Source: CAVXZE01 sp964615365
GTDB taxonomy: Bacteria > Myxococcota_A > UBA9160 > UBA6930
DNA: 64,000 bases
Reading direction: 5' to 3'
Assembly (NCBI GenBank): GCA_964615365.1
Contig: CAZTOU010000022.1
Location: forward strand, 6,050 to 70,049
Every line of letters starts with the position of its first letter. The stretch's first letter is position 1. The notes under the pieces are model-generated. The model did no database searches. It saw only the letters and a list, made by a program, of their open reading frames with translations, and had not been told where the DNA came from. Position numbers and translations under genes: made by a program. Below, one piece after another: positions 18,758 through 28,172 of this stretch.

Positions 18758-19520
18758 TCACGATCGATGCTCCGCCGTCGATGACGATGCTCTGTCCCGT
18801 CAGCCAGGCGCCGGCCGGCGCCGCCAGGAACACCGCCGCTCCGGCGATGTCCTCCGGGCTTCCCAGGCGCCGCAGCGGCGTCGCTGCCTCCTGACTCGCC
18901 GCCGCCTGCGGCTCCTCCCACAGCGCGCGGGCGAAGTCCGTCCTCACCACGCCCGGGGCGATACAGTTCGCGCGGATTCCGTCGGGCCCGAACTCCACGG
19001 CCAGGTTTCGGGCGAGCTGCATGTCCGCCGCCTTTGAGATGGCGTAGCTGCCCAGGGCGCTGCTGCCCTTGAGGCCGGTAACGGAGGAGACGATGATGAT
19101 GACGCCGCCCCCTCGCTCCCTCATCTCCGGGACGACTATCTGGCACAGCCAGTGGTTGCTCCGGATGTTCACGTCGAGGATCTTCTCGAATGCGGAGTCG
19201 GGAATCTCGAGACTCGGGCCGTAGAAGGGGTTGACGCCGGCGTTGGCCACCAGGATGTCGATCGCTCCCAGCTCGCGGCGGGTCACGTCGACCAGGTGCT
19301 GAAGCTGCTCCTTGTGTGACACGTTGCACGGGACGGCGATGGCTTCGCCGCCGGCCTCGCGGATGTGCGCCGCCACCTCGTCGCAGACCGAGGCCTTGCG
19401 GCTCGAGATCACCACCTTCGCGCCGTGTGCGGCCATGACCTCTGCGATCGCCCGCCCGATCCCCTTGGTGGAGCCGGTGACGACGGCGACTCGGCCGCTC
19501 AGATCGAACAGGTCCTGCAT
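18738..19520 (-). CDS. Short-chain dehydrogenase/reductase
   Basis: 260 residues with TGSTKGIGRA, an Arg/Ser end to strand two (VVISSRKAS, suggesting NADPH), VANAGVNP (the usual NNAG has an altered first Asn), VSSVTG and YAISK. The last residues (SIVIDGGASI) are the normal SDR close. An upstream ATG at 19556 would add 12 residues (MLPHEREAKKSR); the shorter start places the domain at the usual distance. Substrate unknown. It is monocistronic and convergent with the M3 peptidase. Confidence 0.87.
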
Positions 19521-19647
19521 GCGGCTCTTCTTTGCCTCCCTCTCGTGAGGCAGCATACTAGGACGAGGGGGGTCGGGGAGCACGTCGAGATGAGTGGATC
19601 CGCAATCGTGATCGGTGTGGGAGCCTCCGCGGGCGGCCGGGCCTTGC

Positions 19648-19665
19648 GCAGAGTAGTAACTCTGC
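19648..19665. promoter_or_regulatory. 18-bp inverted repeat before the PEP-CTERM gene
   Basis: GCAGAGT-AGTA-ACTCTGC, perfect 7-bp arms with a 4-base spacer, 55 bases before the GTG of the PEP-CTERM gene. It may be an operator or a leader hairpin. No regulator gene adjoins it. Confidence 0.4.
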
Positions 19666-19720
19666 TGAATCCTTTTGACTACGGGGTCTTCTTTCGCTTT
19701 CGTCTCCAGGGAGGTTGAAC

Positions 19721-20361
19721 GTGCGGAATCTACTGGCCATCGCTCTAGGTGCTTGCTTGACGATCGGCGTGGCCGGTGGCGCCGGTGACGGCTTCGAGGC
19801 TGGTGACCACGGATGACACCGTCAATTCGGTCGTCTTCACCTCGGTGGCAAACCTGACCGGCAGCTTCGACTTCGGCCCGACCGGCGGTCCTCCGACCGG
19901 AGGCCCGATGGGGCTCTCCGGCACCGCGAAGATCTGCCTGGTCTTCGCCTCCTGTCAATACGCGAACCTGACCATTCCGCTCACCCCCGTCAGTGATGTG
20001 GGCATCGGCGTGGGAGGCACCCAGGTGGTCCCTGGCGCTCACCCTCCAGCACAGTCCGTGGACGATCGGTCAGCCGGTGCTCACCATCCACACCGCGAGC
20101 GGCAACGTGACCACGCCGAGCTTGCCAGGCGGCTTCGCACACGGGCCGGCCTCGCTCACGACGAACACGGCCCAGCACGCGGGCGCCTTCCAGCTCGTGA
20201 CGGTGAGCAAGGCCTTCACCAGCCTGACGACGGCGTTCCCCGAAACGACCATGTTCGCCGCCCTCAGCCTCCAGTTCGCGCCCGAGCCGGGGACGCTGCT
20301 CTTGTTCGGCCTGGGCACCCTCGGCCTCGGCCTCTACGCACGGCGACGGCGGTCGGGCTAG
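19721..20361 (+). pseudogene. PEP-CTERM sorted surface protein, broken by two frameshifts
   Basis: GTG 19721 follows a strong ribosome site (AGGGAGG, six bases) and opens a signal peptide, MRNLLAIALGACLTIGVA. Within 19758-19815 the reading must shift +1 to reach a Thr/Ser/Gly-rich middle section (PVTASRLVTTDDTVNSV onward). A second +1 shift near 19993-20060 reaches the end, LPGGFAHGP to PEPGTLLLFGLGTLGLGLY plus RRRRSG. That end is a textbook PEP-CTERM tail: PEP motif, membrane helix, arginine cluster, recognised by exosortase. The summed length (641 bases) is not a multiple of three, as expected. Either the gene has decayed or the assembly carries two indels. Intact, it would be exported and anchored or released by an exosortase encoded elsewhere. 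Confidence 0.75.
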
Positions 20362-20695
20362 CGAGGAGGAGCTCTCCGCTCCGGTAGGGCGGGCGGCTGA
20401 GCCCCGGCGGCAACCCCTCTCGACCCTCGGGCCCGGGCTTCCAGGAGGAGCCGTCCGCGAGCGCCGCCGCCCCGGTGGCAATTCTCCGGCTCGGGCCCGA
20501 TCAGCGCTTTCGATGGGGCCCGGAATCGGCGAAAATAGGAGTGGCTGCTTGCCGGGGGTTCGCACGACCGGTCCGGACGGGCAAAGGGCTCGCTGGGATC
20601 CGGCGGGAGGAGGGGGCTCGGCCGTGCCTCGCCGCTTAGACAAACCGGGGAATCCAGAGGGAGACGGAGGCGATCGGGAGCGCCCCGAGAGCGGG

Positions 20696-21673
20696 ATGTC
20701 CACCGACGCGATCCGCCAGGCGGGCACCGTGGTCATCCCGAACCAGGCGCCCGGGGCGCTGGAACGCGAGCCTCTCATCCCTGGTCACCTGATCCTGGTC
20801 GATGGCCCCGAGAGCCTGCGGGGGAGTCGCTTTCCGCTCTCCGCCGGCGAGACTACGATCGGCCGCACCCAGGACTGCCACGTCTCCATTCTGGAGAGGA
20901 GCATTTCGCGGGTCCACGCAATCCTGGTGGCCGCGGAGGGCGAGCTGACCCTGATACACCGCAGTCAGACCAACGGCACCTTCGTCAACGGCGAGCCGGT
21001 CGAGGACCGGCAGCGGGTCTTCGACGGCGATCAGATCCAGCTGGCGGATTGCGTGGTGCTCCAGCTCGAGGCGCCAGCCCATCGAGCGCCGATGGGCCTC
21101 GCGAGAGCGCGCACGCTGCGCGAGGCGATGGAGGCCCGCGTCGATCTGGACGAGCGGATCGAGCGGGAGTTCCTGCGTGACGGGAGCTTTCTCGATGTCG
21201 ACGTCGTCGATTCGTTCGGGATGAAGGCCGCCGAGCCTCGCTCGGAGCGGGTCGTGGTCTCATTCGAGCGCTTTCGCGGCTTCGTGTCGCGAACCGTGAC
21301 GGAGCACCGGGGGGAGGTCCTCAACTGCAACGGCGACGAGGTGATGAGCTTCTTCGAGTCCGCCCAGGACTCCGTTGCCGCGGGCAAGGCGATCGTCGCC
21401 AGCCTGGCCCGCTTCAACGAGGACGAGAACCTGCTCGGCACCCCGTTCCGGGTTCGCGCGGGCATTCACACCGGGCGCTCCGCGGTCGACCTCGTCAGCG
21501 GGGTGGCCTACAGCGCGGTGCTCGACGCCGCCGGCCACATCCAGAAGGCGGCGCCCGTCGACGGTCTGCTGATCTCCGAGGACACCGCCAAGGAGCTCTC
21601 CACCCGCGAGGGGCTGGTGGCGATGGGACCGGTGGGCAAGAACCAGATCGAGACCCATCGGGTCGAGATCTAA
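20696..21673 (+). CDS. FHA domain plus degenerate class III cyclase-homology domain
   Basis: 325 residues. The FHA domain (about 31-118) shows IGRTQDC, SISRVHA and SQTNGTFVNGE, the phosphothreonine-binding loops. Residues ~175-320 resemble class III nucleotide cyclases (VVVSFERFRGF, NCNGDEVMSFF, FRVRAGIHTG). The first metal-binding Asp (DIxGF) is Arg here, and the usual Asn/Arg of the VNxAAR motif are missing, so catalysis is doubtful. A sensory or scaffold role downstream of a Ser/Thr kinase is plausible. ATG 20696 is chosen; the frame is open to 20513, but that part reads as non-coding. The 334 bases between the PEP-CTERM gene and this start hold no other recognisable feature. Confidence 0.75.
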   Translation: MSTDAIRQAGTVVIPNQAPGALEREPLIPGHLILVDGPESLRGSRFPLSAGETTIGRTQDCHVSILERSISRVHAILVAAEGELTLIHRSQTNGTFVNGEPVEDRQRVFDGDQIQLADCVVLQLEAPAHRAPMGLARARTLREAMEARVDLDERIEREFLRDGSFLDVDVVDSFGMKAAEPRSERVVVSFERFRGFVSRTVTEHRGEVLNCNGDEVMSFFESAQDSVAAGKAIVASLARFNEDENLLGTPFRVRAGIHTGRSAVDLVSGVAYSAVLDAAGHIQKAAPVDGLLISEDTAKELSTREGLVAMGPVGKNQIETHRVEI

Positions 21674-21679
21674 GCCCGC

Positions 21680-22414
21680 CTAGGGCGCGCCCGTCGCCTG
21701 TTCCTTCGGCTCCTGGAGGATCTCGAGTAGCTCGACCTCGAAGGCGAGAGCGGCGCCGGGCTTGATCAGCGGGGGCGACCCCCGATCGCCGTAGGCGGTG
21801 GAGGCGGGGCAGGTGATCCGGGCCTTCTCTCCCGTCTTCATCTTCTGCAGGGCCTCGGTCCAGCAGGGGACCACCCGGTTCAAGGGAAAGGCGGCCGGCT
21901 GACCACGGTTCACGGAGCTGTCGAAGACCGTCCCGTCGCGCAGGGTTCCGTGATAGTGGACCCGGACCCGGTCGTCGGGACCCGGCGAGGCCCCGTCCCC
22001 GGGGCGGAGCACCTGTCTCACCACGCCGGAGTCGCTCCGCTCGGCGCCCTCCACCGCGGCAGCCTCGGCGAGAAACGCGTCCCCCGCCTTGCGCTCGAGT
22101 TCGGCGAGTTCGGCGCTGCGGCGTGCGATCAGTCCCTGTACCTCGCGTCCGTAGCGGACGGTGTCGATCCTTGGCTCGCGCCCGAGGAGGGCATCGGCGA
22201 AGCCGGCCTGGAGGGCCTCCTTCTCGGATTCGCTGAGCGGCAGGCGATCGAGATTCCGGGCCATCGTCGCGCCCATCGCGTAGAGGGTCTTGTCGTCCTC
22301 GGTCTCGAGAAGGACCTCGGTACCCGGCTCCGGCTGCTCCGGCGTGCAGGAGGAGAGGGCGGTGACGAGAATGGCGAGGAGAAGTGCGGTGCCGGCCTTC
22401 GAAATCGGGATCAT
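21680..22414 (-). CDS. FKBP-type peptidyl-prolyl isomerase lipoprotein
   Basis: 244 residues from ATG 22414, backed by GGGAGG seven bases upstream. A lipoprotein signal (AGTALLLAILVTALSSC) leads into a Mip/FkpA-style N-terminal helical dimerisation region (ETEDDKTLYAMGATMARN) and a C-terminal FKBP domain (VRVHYHGTLRDGTVFDSS, VVPCWTEALQKMKTGEK, AYGDRGSPP). The active-site Trp is kept; the residue before it is Cys rather than Gly. It probably assists folding at the envelope. It converges on the FHA gene with six bases between stops. Confidence 0.9.
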   Translation of the reverse strand: MIPISKAGTALLLAILVTALSSCTPEQPEPGTEVLLETEDDKTLYAMGATMARNLDRLPLSESEKEALQAGFADALLGREPRIDTVRYGREVQGLIARRSAELAELERKAGDAFLAEAAAVEGAERSDSGVVRQVLRPGDGASPGPDDRVRVHYHGTLRDGTVFDSSVNRGQPAAFPLNRVVPCWTEALQKMKTGEKARITCPASTAYGDRGSPPLIKPGAALAFEVELLEILQEPKEQATGAP

Positions 22415-22513
22415 CGGCTTGCCTCCCGCCCCATCATAGCGGAGCTGACACGGGGACCGGCCATCTGGCATCGATTCCGCAGCAGTCGAAGACAGGTCTA
22501 CCGGGGCATCGAG

Positions 22514-23023
22514 TCAGTAGGACCAGGGGTTGGGTGTCGTGGAGTCCGCCGGGCTGTAGAGGCGCCGGATGTCCTGCTTGGCCGAGTCCTGCCTTACCCC
22601 ACCCCAGTAGAGATAGGCGTGAAGCCAGATCGCCCCGTTCCCCGCGATGATCTCCCGCTTGGCGTAGAGCGGGAACTTGACCTTCACGGGCTGTCCGAGG
22701 GGCGGGTGTTCGGCGGCGGTTGTGGCGCGATTCGGGCGATTGCCCGAGCCGAATTGCTCGCCCGTGGTGACGTCTCTGTTGGCGATGTAGTTCCAGTCGA
22801 ACTCCTCGGTGCCGCCAAGCGCCTCGGAGTGGAAGCGTACCACCACGTCCCGCGGGTCTCCGCCGGCGGGGTATTCCTTGAACTCCAGTACCAGCCAGGA
22901 CTCCAGCTCCCCGCTCAGGAGGTTTCCTCCCGAGGACATCCGGTCGATCTTGGCATCACTGCAACCCAGGATCGCAAGCCACAACACCAGCGCGCCCGCC
23001 GTCGAGAATCGCTTGCAGCGCAT
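22514..23023 (-). CDS. Hypothetical lipoprotein
   Basis: 169 residues from ATG 23023 with a clear ribosome site (GGAGGTG) seven bases away. The signal sequence ends LWLAILGCS, a lipobox. The mature part has alternating hydrophobic strands (SWLVLEFKEYPAGGDPRDVV, KVKFPLYAKREIIAGNGAI) suggesting a beta fold. The tail RRLYSPADSTTPNPWSY is Tyr/Pro rich. No family recognised. It stands alone between the FKBP lipoprotein and the acyltransferase, all on the minus strand. Confidence 0.7.
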   Translation of the reverse strand: MRCKRFSTAGALVLWLAILGCSDAKIDRMSSGGNLLSGELESWLVLEFKEYPAGGDPRDVVVRFHSEALGGTEEFDWNYIANRDVTTGEQFGSGNRPNRATTAAEHPPLGQPVKVKFPLYAKREIIAGNGAIWLHAYLYWGGVRQDSAKQDIRRLYSPADSTTPNPWSY

Positions 23024-23140
23024 GCTCGAGCACCTCCGCGTTGCCTTCCCACTACGCCGTTTCGGCTGGCGGCGAGCGGAACTGTAGAAGGGAGGCTCGC
23101 TCCTGGCCGCCTGCAACCAACGCCGTGCTTCCGCAGTCTG

Positions 23141-24103
23141 CTAGCGGAAGACTCCGCGGCGTTCGTGAAGGCCCCGCGCGAACAGATCGGTGATCGCCTC
23201 GCGCACCGCGTCGACCTTCTTCTGGACGACGGAGTCCTCCTCGCTGGGATCGCCCTCGAAGTGCATCGGCTCGCCGAAGTAGATGTGATACTTGACGGGG
23301 AGAGCGACCAGCAGGCCCAGCGGACCCAACCACGGAAAGGTCACCGTGATGGGCAGGGAGGGCAGCCCCACCGTCTCCGCCACCTCCCGGAAGTTGGCCA
23401 GCCCCGGCTGCTGCTCCTCCGAGCCCACGAAGGCGACCGGAACGATGGGAGTGTCGGTCTGGAGAGCCAGCCGCATGAAGCCGAGGCCGAAGGGCTCGAG
23501 CTGGTATCGCTGGCGGAAGGGCTTGCTGATTCCGCGCGCGCCCTCCGGGAACACCATCACGCACTCCTCGCTCTCGAGCATCCGGATGCAGTTCTCGGGC
23601 GTGCCGACGATGGTTCCTCCGCGCGCCACCGATACTCCCAGCCAGGGGAGCCGCCAGATGAAGTACTCCCCCATCCCGCGAACCAGGCGCGGTGGATTGG
23701 CGTCGAGCATCATCGCCGCGCTCAGCATGGCACCGTCGTAGGGCAACTGCCCCGCGTGGTTCGCGATCAAGAGGACCCGCCCCTGCGGAACCCGGTCGAT
23801 GTCGTGAGTCTCGGCGCGGAAGTAGTGGCGGTAGAGGACTGCGATGGGAAGGGCCATGTGGCCGGCGGACTCGGGGCTGAATCCGAACGGGTCGTAGCCG
23901 TAGTCGTTGAGCTGCTGTGGCGCCTTGCGCAGACGTTCTTTGAGATCGAGCTGAAGCTCGCGCATGGAGAGGGGGAGCAAGGCTCCGGTCAAATCTCCGA
24001 GCGCGCGTCGGAAGCCGGATAGCAAGCTGGCCACTGCGAGTTCCCGCCCTGTTCGATGTCCGCGCCGCGCGCCCGAGGTCGGCGCCGCAAACGCTTCTGC
24101 CAC
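23141..24103 (-). CDS. PlsC-like lysophospholipid acyltransferase
   Basis: Up to 320 residues. The acyltransferase blocks are present: block I as NHAGQLPYD (His and Asp correctly spaced, HX4D replaced by an HX5D-like variant), block II GGTIVGTPENC, block III VMVFPEGARG and block IV TPIVPVAFVG. A hydrophobic stretch (PWLGPLGLLVALPVKYHIYFG) near the C terminus suggests membrane contact. It likely acylates a lysophospholipid at the inner membrane. The start is uncertain: GTG 24103 gives the full frame, ATG 23965 gives MRELQLDLKER with no obvious ribosome site. Minus strand, downstream of the hybrid kinase. Confidence 0.8.
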   Translation of the reverse strand: MAEAFAAPTSGARRGHRTGRELAVASLLSGFRRALGDLTGALLPLSMRELQLDLKERLRKAPQQLNDYGYDPFGFSPESAGHMALPIAVLYRHYFRAETHDIDRVPQGRVLLIANHAGQLPYDGAMLSAAMMLDANPPRLVRGMGEYFIWRLPWLGVSVARGGTIVGTPENCIRMLESEECVMVFPEGARGISKPFRQRYQLEPFGLGFMRLALQTDTPIVPVAFVGSEEQQPGLANFREVAETVGLPSLPITVTFPWLGPLGLLVALPVKYHIYFGEPMHFEGDPSEEDSVVQKKVDAVREAITDLFARGLHERRGVFR

Positions 24104-24135
24104 TACGCTAGCACGCCCTCGATGCAGGCTGCTTT

Positions 24136-26793
24136 CTAGCCGCAGAGCGAGGCGTGGATCGCGTCGATCAGCTCCTCGGGCTCGTAGGGCTTGCGGATGA
24201 AGGTGGCGATCTCGTGGGGCGGGAAGCGGTCCGCCGTCGCCTTCTCGCTGAAGCCGGAAGCCACGATCACCGGAAGACCGGGGAAGATGCGGCGGATCTC
24301 CAGAAAGGTCTCGCGGCCGTCCAGGTCGGGCATGGTGAGATCGAGCACCACCGCGTCGATCGCCTTTCCCGCATCCCCCCGAAGAATCTCCAGGGCCTCC
24401 CTCCCCCCTTCGGCGGTCACCACCTCGAATTCGCCCCGCTCCAGGAACTCCCGCGCCAGTTCGAGCACCCACTCCTCGTCGTCGACGACGAGAATCGTGC
24501 CTCCCGATGCCGCGGTCGGGCCCGACGGCGCTTCGCTCGGCGCGGGAAGCGCGGCGCGCGAGGCCGGCGGCAGGAGAATCCGGAAGGTGGTCCCCTGGCC
24601 CGGCTCCGTCACCAGTTCGACGCCCCCCCGGTGTCCCCGGATGATTCCGACCGCGGCGGCGAGTCCCAGACCGCGACCCGCGAACTTGGTCGAAAAGTAG
24701 GGCTCGAAGATCCGCTTGCGGACCTTCTCGTCCATCCCTTCCCCGGTATCGGAAACCTCCAGGTAGACGTAGTCGCCCTCGGCGAGGTCGCCCGCGCCGA
24801 GGATGCGCCTCAGGTAGGCCGCATCGGCGCGGACGAGGCCGGTGCGCACCGCGACGCGCCCCGGGCGGTCGCGGAGGGATTCCGAGGCGTTGGTGACCAG
24901 GTTCACGATCACCTGGCGGAGCTGCGTGGGGTCTCCCTCGACCACGGTGCCGCTCTGCTGCAGCGCGATCTCCAGGCGACACTCCTTCGAAGTGGAGGCC
25001 TCCAGCAGCTCACAGGTCTGCTCGACCAGCTCCGAGAGATCGAGAGGCTTCAAGCTGACCGATGCCTTGCCCGAGTAGGCGAGCATCTGGTTGGTGAGTG
25101 CCTTGGCGTGCTCTGCCGCGGAGCGGATCCGAGCCAGCTGCCGCTCCAGACGGGACCCCGGCTGCGCCTGGCTCCTGGCGAAGGTCTCGTTACCGAGGAT
25201 CACCGCGAGCAGGTTGCTGAAGTCGTGGGCGACGCCGCCGGCGAGGATCCCCAGACTCTCCAACTTCTGCGTTTCCAGTAGCTGCGCCTCCAGGCGCCGG
25301 CTCTCCTGCTCGGCTCGATGGGCTTCGGTGACGTCGCGGATGGCTCCCAGCACCCGGAGCTTGCCATCCACCGGTGAGCGGGCCCCCTTGACGTGGACGC
25401 TGAGCCAGCGCACCTCACCGTCCCGGGTGAGAATGCGACCGTCGACTTCCCGCGTCTCACCCTCGGCGATTCGAGAGAGCTGCGGCGCCATGCGATCGGC
25501 GTCCTCGGGGTGGAGAAGGGTCCGCCATCCGCGCTGGTAGATCTCGTCGACGCTATACCCGGAGATCCGCGAGACCGCCTGCGTCATCCACTCCAGCGTC
25601 AGCGAGCCATCGGGCTCCACGACAACGGCGTAGCTCATGTCCGAGCTCAGCTCGGAGAGGTTGCGCCAGCGCTCCTCGCTGACCCGCAGCTCGTGCTCGA
25701 CCCGGTGCCGTTCGGCGATCTCCTCCTGCAGGCTCGCGACCGCTTCGTCGAGCTGGGCGGTCCTCTGCTTCACCCGCACCTCGAGCTCTTCGTGGGCGCG
25801 GCGAAGGGCGGCGCCGAGCTCCATGCGCGCGGTGACGTCGCGCGAGTTCACGACGATCCGGTTCTCCCTGGCCACCCGGTAGACCCCGCTGCTGGCTTCC
25901 ACCCATCGCCAGCTGCCGTCCCGGTGGCGCACCCGCGCCGTCACGAGCGTGTCCCGCTCCGGCGAGCAACGGGTCCGGAACCACGCCTGGGTGTGCTCTC
26001 GGTCCTCGGGGTGAACCAGGTCGAGCGCGGGCGTCCCGATCAGGGTCTCCCTCGGACGGCCCAGCCACTCCTCGTAACGCGGATTGGCGTAGGTGAACAG
26101 TCCCACTCCATCCATCTCCGCCACCAGGTCGAAGGCGTTGTCCGACAGCGCCCGAAAGCGCTCCTCGCTCTCGCCGAGCGCCTGCTCGACTCGCCGCTGC
26201 TGCCCCACGACCCGATCCCTGGTCACGGCGATCTGGATCGCCAGGGCGAGCGGTCCCACCAGCACCCAGGCGGTCAGGTGAGACGCGGTGAGGCCCAGGC
26301 CGCGCACCCCGGAGAGGGCGGCCGCGCCCTCGACGACGGCCACGGCGACAAGGGCGGGCGCGAGCAGGGATTGGCTACGCGAGGTGTCGGCGCGCTGGGC
26401 TACCTGGAAGGCGATCGCGGCGGCCACCAGCACGCACCCGGGCTCGAAGAGCAGGGCGATCGCGTGGTCGAGCCCCTCGAGCCCGGCCCGATCCAGGGCC
26501 CAGCGCGTGGCTCCCACGACGAGGGCAAGGGGCAGCAGCCACCGGGGAACCGATCGCTCCGCGTAGGCCACGGTGCCGGACAGGATCAGCGCGGGGAAGA
26601 ACGGTCCCATCAGGTGGATCACCGTCTTCGTCCAGGTCGCGTCGCCGCCGATCAGGAGGGCCGCCATGCAGGTGAACAGGAAGGCCCAACCGTAGCCCCA
26701 GAGGGCGATGGGGCGGGACTCGCGGCTGCGCGTCAGCCGCCAGGTGACGGCGGCCAGCGCCGGTAGGACCAGGAGGAAGGCGAGATCGCTCAC
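24136..26793 (-). CDS. Membrane PAS hybrid sensor histidine kinase
   Basis: 885 residues. About 210 N-terminal residues carry six to seven hydrophobic segments. Two PAS/PAC units follow (RFRALSDNAFDLVAEMDGVG and RWRNLSELSSDMSYAVVVEP, each with its DVT-containing PAC end), then a coiled linker, HisKA with the phospho-His in GGVAHDFSNLL near residue 522, HATPase_c (NLVTNASESL, DTGEGMDE, GLGLAAAVGI), and a C-terminal receiver whose acceptor Asp is in VVLDLTMPD near 815. The start is GTG 26793. No separate output regulator adjoins it, so the receiver may pass phosphate to a protein elsewhere. Signal unknown. Confidence 0.9.
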   Translation of the reverse strand: MSDLAFLLVLPALAAVTWRLTRSRESRPIALWGYGWAFLFTCMAALLIGGDATWTKTVIHLMGPFFPALILSGTVAYAERSVPRWLLPLALVVGATRWALDRAGLEGLDHAIALLFEPGCVLVAAAIAFQVAQRADTSRSQSLLAPALVAVAVVEGAAALSGVRGLGLTASHLTAWVLVGPLALAIQIAVTRDRVVGQQRRVEQALGESEERFRALSDNAFDLVAEMDGVGLFTYANPRYEEWLGRPRETLIGTPALDLVHPEDREHTQAWFRTRCSPERDTLVTARVRHRDGSWRWVEASSGVYRVARENRIVVNSRDVTARMELGAALRRAHEELEVRVKQRTAQLDEAVASLQEEIAERHRVEHELRVSEERWRNLSELSSDMSYAVVVEPDGSLTLEWMTQAVSRISGYSVDEIYQRGWRTLLHPEDADRMAPQLSRIAEGETREVDGRILTRDGEVRWLSVHVKGARSPVDGKLRVLGAIRDVTEAHRAEQESRRLEAQLLETQKLESLGILAGGVAHDFSNLLAVILGNETFARSQAQPGSRLERQLARIRSAAEHAKALTNQMLAYSGKASVSLKPLDLSELVEQTCELLEASTSKECRLEIALQQSGTVVEGDPTQLRQVIVNLVTNASESLRDRPGRVAVRTGLVRADAAYLRRILGAGDLAEGDYVYLEVSDTGEGMDEKVRKRIFEPYFSTKFAGRGLGLAAAVGIIRGHRGGVELVTEPGQGTTFRILLPPASRAALPAPSEAPSGPTAASGGTILVVDDEEWVLELAREFLERGEFEVVTAEGGREALEILRGDAGKAIDAVVLDLTMPDLDGRETFLEIRRIFPGLPVIVASGFSEKATADRFPPHEIATFIRKPYEPEELIDAIHASLCG

Positions 26794-26940
26794 GAGGGAT
26801 TCCCTTCCCTGCGGCGCGCCGTCTCCAGAGGCACCGCTCGCCAGGGTGGATCGTGGACGCCGGTGAAGCGCCGGTGGTATCTAGTGTAGGGTACCCGCTT
26901 CCCGCGCGGGTGCCCGATCTGGCCGGGATCCGGGGCCGAG

Positions 26941-28062
26941 CTACTCGGGCAACAGGCTGTTCAGCCGCTCCACGGAATCGAGGAACTCCTCGACCATCTG
27001 GTCCACCACCTGGCGGACCGAGCGCACCGCCTGGAGGGAGCCCACGATCTGGCCGCAGGGGTTGAAGCCCACGCGCTGGGCCTGGGCGGGGTAGCGATGA
27101 CCGCGCACCACGGCCTCCGATGCCACCATGTACTGCAGCGGCATGCCCAGCGGATCGGGCGAGTCGTCTCGATTCCAGGCGTTGGTCCAGTCGTTTCGAA
27201 GCATGCGGGCCGGCTTTCCGGTGAAGGCGCGGGAACGCACCGTATCTCGGCTGGTCGCATCCAGGTAGGACTGCTTCTGCTCCGGCGGGCAGTCGGACTC
27301 GGTGACGGTGAGCCAGAGGGTGCCGCACCAGACGCCCTCGGCGCCCATCGCCACCGCTGCCGCCATCTGACGACCGCCGCCGATTCCTCCGGCGGCGAGC
27401 ACCGGGGTGGGAGCCACGGCGTCGATCACCTCGGGCCAGATCACGACGCTGCCGACATCGCTGGTGTGGCCGCCGCCCTCGCCGCCCTGACAGATGACGA
27501 TGTCGACGCCGGCCTCCTTGTGAGAGAGCGCGTGCCGGACACTCCCGGCGAGGGCGGCGACCAGGCGACCCGAGTCCTGGATCTCCTTGATCACGTCCGC
27601 CGGTGGAGTGCCCAGGGCGTTGGCGAGCAGCCGCACCTTCGGGTGTCGCAGTGTGGTCTCCACCAGCGGGCCGGCGGTCACCGCCGTCCACCCGAGAAGC
27701 TCGTGGAACTTCTCGCCTTCGGGGAGCTCGGGCACTCCCGCCTCGGCCAGGAGCCTCTTCGCGAAGTCGCGGTGCTCCTGGGGGATCATGCTGCGGAGCT
27801 TCTCCTCCAGCGCCTCGGCATGGATCTGCTCGTCCTTGCCCTCGTACTTGCCGGGGATCACGATGTCCACGCCGTAGGGCTTGTCGCCCACGCGTTCGTC
27901 GATCCAGGCCAGCTCCGTCTCGAGCTGGGGGGCGGTGAAGCCGACCGCTCCCAGAACCCCGAACCCTCCGACGTTGCTCACCGCGGCGACCACGTCGCGG
28001 CAATGCGAGAAGGCGAAGATCGGAAACTCGATTCCCAGCTTCCTGCAGACTTCCGTTCGCAT
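26941..28062 (-). CDS. Nitronate monooxygenase / 2-nitropropane dioxygenase-family flavoprotein
   Basis: 373 residues from ATG 28062 (GGGAGAG upstream). The FMN TIM-barrel of the NMO/NPD family is shown by FSHCRDVVAAVSNVGGFGVL at the N terminus, VICQGGEGGGHTSDVGSV (the conserved GxxxGGH FMN loop) and VLAAGGIGGGRQMAAAVAMG. Family members oxidise nitronates or act as NADH:quinone or enoyl reductases, so the substrate is open. The Cys-containing CGQIVGSLQ segment lies near the C terminus. Upstream in-frame sequence to 28158 overlaps the promoter of the divergent lipoprotein and was excluded. Confidence 0.85.
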   Translation of the reverse strand: MRTEVCRKLGIEFPIFAFSHCRDVVAAVSNVGGFGVLGAVGFTAPQLETELAWIDERVGDKPYGVDIVIPGKYEGKDEQIHAEALEEKLRSMIPQEHRDFAKRLLAEAGVPELPEGEKFHELLGWTAVTAGPLVETTLRHPKVRLLANALGTPPADVIKEIQDSGRLVAALAGSVRHALSHKEAGVDIVICQGGEGGGHTSDVGSVVIWPEVIDAVAPTPVLAAGGIGGGRQMAAAVAMGAEGVWCGTLWLTVTESDCPPEQKQSYLDATSRDTVRSRAFTGKPARMLRNDWTNAWNRDDSPDPLGMPLQYMVASEAVVRGHRYPAQAQRVGFNPCGQIVGSLQAVRSVRQVVDQMVEEFLDSVERLNSLLPE

Positions 28063-28172
28063 CCTGCTCTCCCAGCGGGACCCGCTGCCCACCACGAAGG
28101 ATCCCACATCCGGATGGTTCGGCCACCAGCTCCGGGCGCTATCCTTCCCCTGTCTCACCGGGAGAAGAGAGG

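Noticed and set aside
26893..26911. Hairpin ACCCGC/GCGGGT after the nitronate monooxygenase-like gene
   Set aside because: Only six pairs and no T tract; too common in sequence of this composition to call a terminator.
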